Assembly: GCA_027576995.1 (NCBI GenBank)
Contig: JANBQC010000242.1
Span: forward strand, 1-39,618
Source: Dimargaris cristalligena
Taxonomy: Eukaryota > Kickxellomycota > Dimargaritomycetes > Dimargaritales > Dimargaritaceae
Direction: 5' to 3'
Length of the DNA: 39,618 bases
Within the stretch, counting starts at the first letter, position 1. Every line of letters begins with the position of its first letter. Below are positions 23,301 to 33,836 of the stretch, in pieces. A model generated the notes under the pieces. That model was not told the origin of the DNA. It ran no database searches and saw only the letters and a program-made list of their open reading frames with translations. Both the position numbers and the translations under genes were made by a program.

Positions 23301-25406
23301 AGTAGTGAAAATGACAAGGATACTTGAATGGTGGCCCGACAGTAATATACATGTGCAGATGACAACCACTTAAACGCCGCTAACATCACCAACTAATACT
23401 CATCGACTGTATACCAGCCTATAGACTAGTGTGCCAAAAACAAGATCTTGCATTCAAAACCTACCATATAAGGCCTAATGGAAAGTAAATAAACGACCGT
23501 TAAGGTTATATATTTGACGGCATTCAGCGGCAGTCAATGACTAAACTGGTATATGGCGAGGCTGATTGGAATATATATTGCCGTGGGAATGCCTTTGATG
23601 ACTACGTTCGTACGGGTGATGTAATACTTCTGCCGATTAGTGGTTGGGAGGGGCGAATATTATCAAAATGTAATTTTACCTAAATGGCCATCTATCTCCA
23701 AAAAAAGAAAAAAACAAAGAATCCGGGAGCGTATCCTTAGTCTTAGACTGAAAATGTAGCGAATGTCATCACTAATCCGGTACCTTGCATTTTTAGCGAC
23801 TATAGGCGTACCGTGAGCGAATATACAATGTTGGATATTGACTCTGAACCAGTCGATTCCGGTTAGCAAGTCGATTTGTATGTATAGCCGACGGCTGTCG
23901 CATAATATTATGCTCATAGTATTGGAAAGACCGAAAAAAAGTTTACCGATGGGTTGAATTCAGCCTGGAGTATATATTCTAGTATGGTCGATATATGTTG
24001 AGTATCAGACCTTAATAAGATACTATATTTTAGGGTAGTATACGCACCTAGTCTGGGCATAATATTAAAGGTATAAAATAATGGAGTCGGTAACCCTAGC
24101 CTTACTATTATCCGCTGGGCTATCGGGAAATACATTGGGCCCCAATCCTGTTATATCTAGCACCTCGGTTGGCTAGCTAAGCTTAATAGATTACAAATAT
24201 TTATTGTGCTATTTCGATCTTCAGAGTTCCCTACAGTAGGAGCATTGTATCTATTGTGACTGCAAAGGGTTCTTGTATTTATAAGTAGGAGCATTGGTAT
24301 ATACTCCAAAAAATGCAGCAGGCTTAATGTGATGATGGTATGGGTAATTGGCTAAACTCCGGGATGGCCTTGGTGAGTCCAAGGAAGTAGGGATCATTTT
24401 AAGGACATATGCTGGTCGGAGACTACAGTTTAGTCCATATATTCCGAGACTTTAAGAACTAAATTACATACCCATAGCATCATGTACTCAGGCTTGTTTG
24501 ATTCTCAGTTGCTAGCTGCATATTTTTTTATACAAAAGATACCTAGGATAGGGTTCTAACCATCAAGGGACGGTGCTACCCCTTAAAAAATATCAAGTGG
24601 ATCAGTAGTGGAATATGTTGCTATGACGAGAATTATTATATGGTTCATCTTACTCGATCATACATGGCTCCGACTTAATAATCAGTTCCAGACGGATTAT
24701 TCCTTATTCCCTGATATTATTTAAGCGTATGTATTAAAGCATACTCATATTGGTACGTGGATAACGACATAGGTTCCAATTGAACACAAGTCGGCTTTGA
24801 AGCCAGGCAGTATGTACATTACGTACCTTTCATACCCCATAGTGGCGGTAGGCAGCCCCCGACAAAGTAAATTAGGCCATCACTGACTAATGTCGTCCAA
24901 GAAGGCGGTCCAGTCGCACATATACTAACCTGCCGAGGCATGTGGGTGCCAAATAAAGTATATCAGCTGCATAAGAATATGGCGACAATTGTATTGATTC
25001 TGGCCATGATTCAGCGCCAGTTAATGAGTGAAAATAGAAGAACGGGTGTTTCATGAGTAAGTCGAGGCTCAACAGTCAACTATCACTTGGGTCTCCGCTA
25101 AGAGCCATTATGATATATAATTTAATATAATGGCACACAAATCGTCCAACTCTGCAATTAAAAAAGAATCGACGGTTATGCTTGATCTCATCGATCGGCT
25201 ATAAGGTACCGATGAGGTGTAATGCATTTTAAGGGATGCTATGTATAGAAATCGGATCGGATCGTACAATTGATGGGTGATGTTAGGTTGCTATCGAGAT
25301 CGCCACTTCTATGCAAAACGATCCAGTACATAGAGGGCTTTATAATATGACTACCCCGCAAATCTGCTTGACACGATTTAGTGAACAAGCCCTCAGTGAT
25401 GAGGCA
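20345..25406. other. Gene desert, second part
   Basis: No gene is recognisable. A 100-codon plus-strand frame starts at ATG 21411 and is followed by an overlapping open frame to 22095, with no known domain. Positions 22628-22867 are open on both strands; the minus reading is hydrophobic and contains GYILGWLASMFPKIP, which faintly resembles a PQ-loop membrane repeat but lacks the PQ. A TA-dinucleotide run lies around 22584-22597 beside an E-box CACGTG at 22573-22578. An inverted repeat lies at 25104-25134. Confidence 0.4.
25104..25134. repeat. Short inverted repeat with 8-bp arms
   Basis: Perfect 8-bp arms, GCCATTAT and ATAATGGC, flank a 15-base AT-rich loop. It could form a hairpin or be a binding site, but such repeats also arise by chance in AT-rich DNA. 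No gene is adjacent. Confidence 0.35.
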
Positions 25407-25550
25407 TAAGGGTGAAATTTGGCCCAGCTGCATAACAATTTTTATATTATTGGTATGGGAGAATAGTCAGGAAATTCATTTTAAATCAGTAATTTTTGCC
25501 TCATTAAACGAGTTTTTTGTTGTACGGCCTGGTTGAACCTCTCCGATATT
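25407..25550 (-). repeat. Relic repeat family, copy 3 (minus strand)
   Basis: This is the third copy of the family at 5377-5520 and 20203-20344. On the minus strand it reads GEVQPGRTTKNSFNEAKIT, matching the GEVHPSCITKNP and GVVQQGCITKNP motifs of the others, followed a few codons later by a stop and the AGCTGGGCC / TTTCACCC flank. The frame is broken by a stop codon a few residues upstream, so this copy is decayed. Confidence 0.55.
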
Positions 25551-28500
25551 ACCTACGCTCTATTCTGCCATTATAAGACTGGATCCAGCCCGATATATTG
25601 TTTCATTCTTCCAAAAAAACAACTATTTTAGAGCCAAATGTCTTCAAATTTTGGGTAATGGGAGACCCTATAGTATTAGAAGCAAGGTCGTGAAATGACA
25701 CAAAAAAGCAACCGAGGGATTGTGGGGATGCGGTTGCATGAAAGCCAAATCCCAATTCACTTAGTGACAAGGCCCTACAGTGCGGCTAACGGGAATTAGT
25801 CTATGGTATACTTCCGAATAAATCCTTTCTAATAACAACTGGTTAGCCTGGGCCTTTGGTAGTACTTCCAAATAAAGTAAAAATAGTGAATTGAAATAGC
25901 TGGTATGCATCCCGTAAATCATATACGCTTGGACAGTGTAGTTTGGCAACATGGTTAAAAGTATTCCCATTGATTGATACAGGGAATTTAACCTAAATGG
26001 GTAGAGGGGGTTGACCTGTGCTTCATGGCTATGTACATCTGAAACTGCATTGACACGTACGAGCCATATGTACGTAGAGAAATATATATCTATGCATATC
26101 AGCGGACCTGGCTGTGTTCCTGGATAAGGTGGTCCCGGTCAATTAAACTTATATAATTCTGGAATGAACTTACAAGGATAGCAATGACTAACACGGTAGC
26201 TTCCTAAAACTATACAGATAGTAGTATCAGACTAGAGTCTATCCATCTGTATAACAAAAAAATATATCAAAACTGGTATAGCTAGTTTAGCGGTAATGTC
26301 CGGCCTGCTTTCCCGTTTACATCTCTTTAAATGACTTATACAGTTGTTGACTTTAGCTTTTATGTATCTTCTACCTTGCTATAAGGTGGTTTTACAAAAT
26401 GAGATTATAGACATCTGCGTTCATTCCGAAAATCCGTGTGGAATACGAATTCCCATCACAGTCATAGGCATGTTTGTCGGTTCGTCTAGCAGCAGTTTTA
26501 CCTGTTTAATCCGTTTACTATTGCCTTGGAATAGGTGTATAATGCAACCAAAATTATCTAGTATTCTGAAAACTCCCCCAGGTCTATCAAATATCGGTCC
26601 GTTGGGCCGTACCTGGTGGGATATCAAATGGGACTAAGCAAAGCGCATCTTGGCCAGTCGCTGTTTCAAAGGCTAACGGACCCACTCCGCGACAGGATAG
26701 TAAGTGGCCTACCGTTGGGCGTTATGAAACGCATCTTTTCTTGAGAGCGAGACTTTAAATCGATATGGGGGAATTTCCTGGGGTGGTCAATAAATGGGCC
26801 ACTCACTAGAAATCCCTTGGAATATCACATCCTCTAAAATACGGAGGTAGTGTTGGTAACCGTGTCTACCCAACAAAAAAACTTCTGGTTTCCACACTCA
26901 AAGTGGATAGATGAGGGGAAACGAGTTTGAGTGAAACTGGTACCGTGTTTTTTTGTCCCTCATGATAATATACCGCCGCACCCGTCTACCCACAACCTAG
27001 AGCTATTGACAACGGCTAAGATACGTTGGACTTGGTAAACGAGTACTATCTGCAGCCAACTTACTTTACAACATTGGGTAAATTGGGATCAGGTGGGGGG
27101 ATAAGTCGCACACACATACCCGCATGTCCAGGGGGTGCTATAACCTCTACTCCTTCACAGCCACCTCCTTCCCCCTGTATTACCAAATGATTCCAAATTA
27201 GACCGCGTGCCAGTGGCCAGTTCCAATCATAAAAAGAAAGGTTTTAATACACCGTCTGGCCAAATAGGAAACGTGACTCAGGATCCCGCCAATTCCATGT
27301 AGCTTCTGGTGGTTTAGGGTATTGGTCTATAATAAACCTTAAGACCTAGCGCATTCCATGCCAATGCAGCAGTAATACCAGCCAACGGAAAATAACTAGA
27401 GGCGGTGCTGTAAGATGCCCTAAACTTTCGGTAATGAGCTGGGCAGACTATAATTCCTTAAATCCATTTACTACGGATATTCTGGGTGTTATTTGGCACC
27501 CAAGGGCCAGTCGGAAAGGGCGGTCGGATGATGAAGTTTGTCCTAGAGTATTCATGGTTTCCGTATCATCTTTAATCTACGCCACCGTCAAACTCCACCA
27601 CTACGCCTTGACTACCCTGCTACTAACTGCCACCCCCTTATTATTCGGGTTGAACAGTATATACCAATTCGCTTTTCCCCGCATACGATCAAGTATTTTC
27701 GAGGTGTGCTGGTACAGCCATGACCGCTGGCAAGGAAGATTGGCCAGTGATACTCATTAGGCACTATTCAGTACCACTCAGGAGAAAAATGACGGAAGTC
27801 TCGATATGGTGTACTGGATGAGGGGTCGTGAATTGTCTGGCTGCATTGTCACTATTATTATTACACGATCTCTTCATACCCAACCCATGGGGTGACCAGG
27901 GTAACTGTCCTATTAATCACATGATTATGTACCCGTGGGGCAATGTTCTCGGGGGCTGAAGGGCAAACGTCAAGGGAGATTTGGGGATCAGGTGAGGCGC
28001 CTATTAGGTAAAACTGGTTTATAGGTCTACTATCATACATTTCTCATAATCCAAACAATTGATCGGTTACGTACTCAATCCACAACCAGCGACTTCCCCC
28101 CTTTCTCCCAATAGGACAGTGTTGTATAGGGCTTGAACCGGCAATTATACAGGGGACGATATAAAATCTATGACCATCGGCGAGTGGATCGCGACCTCTA
28201 TGGTTTTTCTCGATTTTCGTCCTGGGTCCTGTATTTCTAGCTCACCTAGGTCAGATCTTCGGTTGTTAAATATTTGGAGCCACGCCAGAGGTAAGCGAAA
28301 TACACTTGTCACCGATTCCCTTGTTGAGGGGGAGCCTCCAACGAGTGCAGGGCGGGACTTTTTTGATGCATACCTAGGTATGGTAAAAACACATGTCCAA
28401 AACTCAGTTACCATCTCCAACCAGATTTTGGGTCAGCCGAGTGAGGAATCACTTTCGCTCTTATCACCCCTTTCTTTGTACACCGGCGCGACAGGTACTG

Positions 28501-31500
28501 GCATCCTTTATTGCGCCAAGCTATCCACGGGGATCGCAGCTTTTGGGACCCCTTTCCCCCGAAAAACCGGGCTTCCGGGAAGGGCAGGAGTACCCCTGTA
28601 AACCGTAATTCGTGGGATTAGTACATCAGTGACCAATTTGATCAGGTCCTTCAGGTCGGAGAATAGGGGCACAGTGTTTGGATCTCCACTTCACGCCACA
28701 TCCAATTTTTAATCCTAACAGTTAACTTTGGTCCCTTCCCCTCAGGATATAGCCCGAACCACCAGGTACACCTCTCTCCATTAAAGATGCAGCTCTGACC
28801 TTACCCCACACCCGCTATTGTCTGCATCCGGGTCGAACAGTCAAACCTGTTTCATTACAAGGCCCTTGACAGTGTGTATAAATAATTGGGACTATGGCCA
28901 AGTAAGTGCATTGGTAGTCGGGGGTAATGATATTTCATTAGATTACATGTTGCTTTAGTAATTTTCGTTTGGGTTGATGCCGATCGTTCAAGCCACACTT
29001 ATAGTCAAAACTTTCGGCCTAATAGCATCCATTATTTTTTAATATACTTCTATTCTGAAGGTATTCCCTACATGTACTACTCAGTGCTATAGATGCGAGA
29101 CCAGATCCCACCCGCAACCAATTATTACTCCCTGGATCATTTAAAATCATTGACATTCGCCCAGATTTCAGAGAAGGCATACGCCAGTCGGATTACAGTG
29201 GTTAGATGTGTTTACATTGGCACTAATGTTAAGGCCACTATGGTGTCAATAGCATTCCTACTCAATCCTCCTTTTCATTATATCGGTGGCTAAAAAAGAT
29301 ACAGTGACGATGGATCGTGTCTGACGCAGTTGAAGATCTACTTTCATAATATAATGAAGGGCCGAATTACCTATTATAAACAGTTCGGCGATATTATTTT
29401 CATACTCAATTGACTGAATTTTACGATGGATCATCTCCAATTCATCAGTCAAAAAAGACGATTTCTTCCCTTAATATCGGGAGATCTCATTAAACCACAC
29501 AGTCGGTTGCAGGATGTATAACCAACAATTCCAACGCGACGCTAATTACGCTCCCTGAAACCATGTGAACCATTTGCCGACACCGGTCAGCTCCTGCCTT
29601 AAAGTAGATCACCATCCCCTAAACCCACCATGCCTTCTGCAGATTCTACTTTACCCCTGGAATGGGTGCAACCCCCTTATCCGAACAGTGGCTCGCAGCC
29701 CAACTAGGTGAAACGAGAATTCCACTATCATTGCAATTAATGACCAGAATGAGCTGGTTAATGGGAGAACACTCTCTGGTTCGTTTCACTTACACAGTGA
29801 GTCGTCACATCATTTCCCCGATTACCCATCATTCAAGTATTGGTGTCGAATAGCCCGCTGTTAATGGTTAATCGATAGACTGGGGGGGGCTTGCTACCTC
29901 TGACGTGCCACTGATTATTCGGTAGATGTGAACCCCGGATGATGGTAGGTGCTAATGAGTAAAGCCGTCCATGTATGATATTCCATGACTGTCCATGAAA
30001 GTCCCCCTTGCCTCGAGACCCGAGCCGGTGGTGTTAGGGGAAAGGGTCATCTACCCTTCCTACTTTGATATCTTCCCACGCCCCTCCCACAGAGCACTCA
30101 TCCCTTGAATATTCAGGGTAATATTTCACAAATTCGGATTGGTCTAGTCAGCTATCACTAGCGAGACCGTGTGACAATCTTGCTCATTTCCGAGAACCAC
30201 ATATTAGACTAGCAGGTGACTATTCAGGGTTATTTTGGATGGCAGCGTCACTTGGGGAAGACAATTCATGAGGGCTCTGTATTAAGGGTGCTGTCAATAA
30301 TGATATACCATCCCAAATAGCCACAAGAGAGTGCTGGTCCTGATATAATAAGTAGTAATAGGACTCCGAGACCGCGACTAAGTCCAAGGAGCTGGTCCGC
30401 GCTTCCGCGCACTGCCTTACCCGGACTCCAGCCCAATGGGCAATGGCGTGATAGTAGGTTGGCTGCTATTGACAGAGGAATATCTACCACTCCGCCGCCA
30501 TTTTCTATATATATTTTAAGCGACAGATTTGTCACCATAATAAAGAGCCGGGTTGCTTCAACTAATAAACAGCCCAGCAACCGGAAGCTGAAGAGATCCA
30601 TGATTCACGAATACTACCACTTAGAAGTATGTGCCTAGGTCCTCTAGGAAGGTGGTGCAATTTAGTGAGAGGATGTGGGGGACATACCGGGGCTCTACTG
30701 GGTGGTGGGTAGCTTGGATCCAGCGGGTTTCCGTATATGAATATTAAATCGGCTGGCGCAGTTGCCTTCTTAGTGTACCTCGACTCACTCCGCACTCGAG
30801 GTCGGGTTTCTGTTGGTCGCGAATAGTGGTCTCCAGGAATCACTGAGTATACCCACTGGGGGTGGTTGACCTGGGATACACCCGCGTGTACGGGCCTTGG
30901 CTTGATATGGCCACCACCCTATGCACCGATGAGACCATGCCACCTATGCACCCGGCGTCAAAGGCACCTATCCGCTCTACAGTCATGGCGTGCAGACTGA
31001 CCATATGGATCTATCGTACTCTGCCAGCACGATTTATGCAGCCATACTCACTCGCGATGTCACTTAGATCCGTGAATGGACTAATTGGACTATTGGAGGG
31101 CCACTGAGTGTGACTGATTGAGGTGGGTCAAAAAAAGGGTGGATGGTATGGTCAAGGCGAAGAAGGGATCACCCCTTTTCCACTATCAGATCTTGCCGCT
31201 CCCGGATGTGTGTATCTAGGGCTGTTTGCTTCGACTTCCCCGTCTTAATTCAAAGTGTACTCGGGGCTAATTCTCCTGCTAAGGAACTTTCCGCTGTTGT
31301 TTTATTCAAGGTGATGGTCCCTGCTTTTCGGTAGGTCAGCCAGCTGCACCCTCTCCTCCTCCCCCCCACCCCATTATGACAAATCAGCCTATTTTGGGGG
31401 ATGCGGATGGGACCCGGCCTGCAAGTGGTAGCTGAATGAATCCCACAGTGTCACAGGCCATGCCGCCCTCCCCACTTATAGTCGTATTTTATTTCTCATT

Positions 31501-32229
31501 ATTATGACGACGATAATTCATGGCCACCAGTGCGGCTACTGCGACTCTTTACTCACCCCCACCCCCCATGCCCGTCCCATCCGATTCAGTGGGTCTGCGG
31601 TGACCACCCTGGTACTTTCCGTGGTCCACTTGAACGGGATTCCTTTAGTCAACATTGACCAACACTATGGGCGTGTGGACCACCAACTGAGAGGACAGGG
31701 AGGCTGGTCTTATGTTGCTTGGTTATGGAGCTTCCCAGGGCCTTTTGCACTATTCTCTCTCCCTGGTTTACCGATTGTGGCCACGAGCCGCCTATAAAAG
31801 GGCGCCGACTCCCTCCTGGGTTACCCCTTATCAAACCATCCCCTTGGCCTGACCTCTCCTACTAGTGTCTCAACTTGCACCGATCCGGCGCTTCCTACTC
31901 TTTGCTATATTTTGCTTCCCTACCGTCCCACTCCCATTCGAGTGGAATAAGCGCCCGTCCTGTTTTTCTTTTGCGTTGAGACCACCGCTTCATCCGTCGC
32001 TATCGATAATTTTTGCCCAACTTAGGGCTCCATATTTCCAGTGCCTAGGCGGTTCTCGTTGGTAAAGGTTCTGACCAAATATTCTGGCCGTAATCGCTGT
32101 GCCCCCCCTCCTGTTGCGTACCATTTGAAGCTGGTATTGTATTGGAATCGATCCCTTTTTGATCGCTATAAACTCTTGCCTGGGGAACATTCCGTGAACC
32201 ATCCAACCTGCTTCCCACAACCACCCTGA
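25551..32229. other. Gene desert, third part, ending in the far promoter of the C2H2 gene
   Basis: No gene is recognisable. The longest frame is 143 codons (28170-28601, plus, ATG start) and resembles no family I know. A 108-codon frame at 27434-27760 (plus) and frames near 30266-31107 are likewise unsupported. G+C content rises from about 30600 toward the C2H2 gene. A 26344-26637 frame is open on both strands but starts only at TTG. Confidence 0.35.
31793..31800 (+). promoter_or_regulatory. Possible TATA box (TATAAAAG) of the C2H2 gene
   Basis: A consensus TATAAAAG lies in otherwise GC-rich DNA, in the right orientation for the C2H2 gene. It is about 690 bp before the ATG, so it implies a long leader or an unseen leader intron. 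It may also be unrelated. Confidence 0.22.
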
Positions 32230-32486
32230 GTGACTAGCCTCCCTAACTAACACCTGGATCTTTTTCAAATTTCCAACCTCCTAGTGTCTTTAAATTAAGC
32301 AATACTCTCAATATCACATTTCTCTACATTACCACCCGAACATTCCTCATTGACAAGCCCTTCCTTTCACCTTGGCATTGTTTCAAAGTTACGTATCGTC
32401 ACGTAACCCCCGTATCATTAATTTATCCTAGCCGCTCATTATTCTCGTTCATTCCCCACCCCTTGCCCTGTAAGCACCGCTACATT
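32230..32486 (+). promoter_or_regulatory. C/T-rich leader and proximal promoter of the C2H2 gene
   Basis: This stretch is markedly pyrimidine-rich on the plus strand up to the ATG at 32487, a pattern common just upstream of fungal start codons. It contains the inverted repeat at 32388-32407. No open frame of note lies in it; the in-frame extension before the ATG begins only with a TTG at 32463. Confidence 0.45.
32388..32407. promoter_or_regulatory. Perfect inverted repeat GTTACGT-N6-ACGTAAC upstream of the C2H2 gene
   Basis: Two 7-bp arms in perfect dyad symmetry sit 80 bp before the start codon of the C2H2 gene. The core TTACGTA is the type of half-site bound by bZIP dimers. Related sites occur just downstream of the gene at 33990-33997 and around 33863-33871. 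This suggests an operator, perhaps for stress-related bZIP factors; binding is inference. Confidence 0.4.
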
Positions 32487-33836
32487 ATGCTGAGCCAATC
32501 CTTCGCCAGCCACTCTTACAAACAGATCAAGCATCCGTTCTTCACTGCGGAGCAGATCAGCGAGGCCCAAAAGTATGAAAGTCCCGACCACACAAACAGT
32601 TCGCCGTATCATCCCAGTATGAGCAGCTCACCCTATACCCCTATTTTCCCATCCGAGAACGACATGGTCGCTCATCCGCATGGCCTGTACCCGCATCCTA
32701 TTTCCGTATCCACAAGTGGCCAGTCGCCCGCTCTGTCCAACGGCTCTGGCGTTCCACACAGCTCCAGCCACCCGGACATGGGGGCACATATGGTATCTTC
32801 CGGGGTCCACACGCCGGGTATCACTACACCGCTCCTGTTCTCCGCCCCCACTGGTGGCGACCTGTGCTCGTCGGCCACTGGCCTAAAGTTTGTCAACGGC
32901 GGCCAGCAGTTCTATTCGTCGGGGTCCCCTAATGAGTCCCATATTCCGCCCCATTCCCCGATGGCTTCCCTGGAGCACCAGGGCCAGTCCATGGAATCCC
33001 CGGTTCACCCATCCCGGCCAGTGACGCTAGGATCACACCACGCGCACCGCCAGCAACCGCCGGTTATGTTCAACCAGCCAAGCTTTGTGGCCCTGCCCTA
33101 TTCGACAATAATGGGGGCCTCCGCTACACCCCACCCTGCTTCCCACGCCTCTCTCTCTTCCTCCAACGATGGCCATCTCGTTCCCTACCAGTCCGTGGAA
33201 CCCAGAATGGAGGGTCTATTGGGTTACCCGAGCTCCTTCAACTTCTCATATGATCTCCAACCCCCATTAATGAATCCTTCCATGTCGTTCTCGTCGGATT
33301 ACTCGGCTTCGTCGCGTGACTCCTGCGATTACCCCATTTCGGCAGGCGTTCTGCATTCTCCCCACGGAGGAGCAATGCTTCCGGATTTTGCCACTAGTAT
33401 GTCTAATGGAGGGGGCTATCAAATGGGGCCGAATCCCGATTCAGTTCACCCGATGGACACTGAGCCCAACGTGCCCCGGTCCAAGCGCAAGCGCGGTAAC
33501 CCCCGTCCGCGTCGCTCCGCCGGTGAAAAACCCAAATCTAATACCCACCGTGACCCCAAGGAAAAGCGCTTCCCATGTCCCGTAGAGGGGTGTGGTGTGC
33601 GATTTAATCGCGCCGAACACGTCCAGCGCCATTATAAGTCCATCCATCTTAAAGTGCGTCCCTTTGAATGCCCCGAGCCCGGCTGCGGCAAGGTCTTTTC
33701 ACGAACGGACAACCTAACCCAGCACCGCAACACTCATAACCGGTCGAAGTCGAAGGCCAAGGAACGCGAATATCACACCGCGTTTGTTAATACGACAGTC
33801 CCCGACACCAGCAGTATCAAACGTCGTATGGAATAA
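32487..33836 (+). CDS. Msn2-like C2H2 zinc-finger transcription factor
   Basis: This is a single-exon gene of 449 residues from ATG 32487; the frame extends upstream only to a TTG. Two tandem C2H2 fingers lie near the C-terminus: C364-C369-H382-H387 (C-x4-C-x12-H-x4-H) and C395-C400-H413-H417 (C-x4-C-x12-H-x3-H). The recognition helices read RAEHVQR and RTDNLTQ. At contact positions -1, 2, 3 and 6 these carry R-E-H-R and R-D-N-Q, the same as yeast Msn2/Msn4, so a stress-response-element (AGGGG/CCCCT) target is predicted. A strong nuclear-localisation cluster, KRKRGNPRPRR, lies at about 333-343. Residues 1-330 are low complexity, rich in Ser, Pro, His, Gly and Met, and likely form the regulatory arm. 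Msn2 proteins in yeast are nuclear stress activators; the role here may be developmental instead. C-ending codons are frequent, unlike the flanking DNA. Confidence 0.92.
   Translation: MLSQSFASHSYKQIKHPFFTAEQISEAQKYESPDHTNSSPYHPSMSSSPYTPIFPSENDMVAHPHGLYPHPISVSTSGQSPALSNGSGVPHSSSHPDMGAHMVSSGVHTPGITTPLLFSAPTGGDLCSSATGLKFVNGGQQFYSSGSPNESHIPPHSPMASLEHQGQSMESPVHPSRPVTLGSHHAHRQQPPVMFNQPSFVALPYSTIMGASATPHPASHASLSSSNDGHLVPYQSVEPRMEGLLGYPSSFNFSYDLQPPLMNPSMSFSSDYSASSRDSCDYPISAGVLHSPHGGAMLPDFATSMSNGGGYQMGPNPDSVHPMDTEPNVPRSKRKRGNPRPRRSAGEKPKSNTHRDPKEKRFPCPVEGCGVRFNRAEHVQRHYKSIHLKVRPFECPEPGCGKVFSRTDNLTQHRNTHNRSKSKAKEREYHTAFVNTTVPDTSSIKRRME

Noticed and set aside
25620..25660. CCCATTACCC block shared between regions upstream of relic copies 1 and 3
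   Set aside because: It falls in the opposite order relative to the other shared segment (TGGCTTTCATGC), so it is probably a chance match rather than an extension of the repeat.
28110..28150. Possible tRNA B-box (GGTTCAAGCC) on the minus strand
   Set aside because: The flanking bases do not form a T-arm stem and there is no matching A-box or acceptor stem. Similar GGTTCGA-like strings at 8995 and 9440 fail in the same way.
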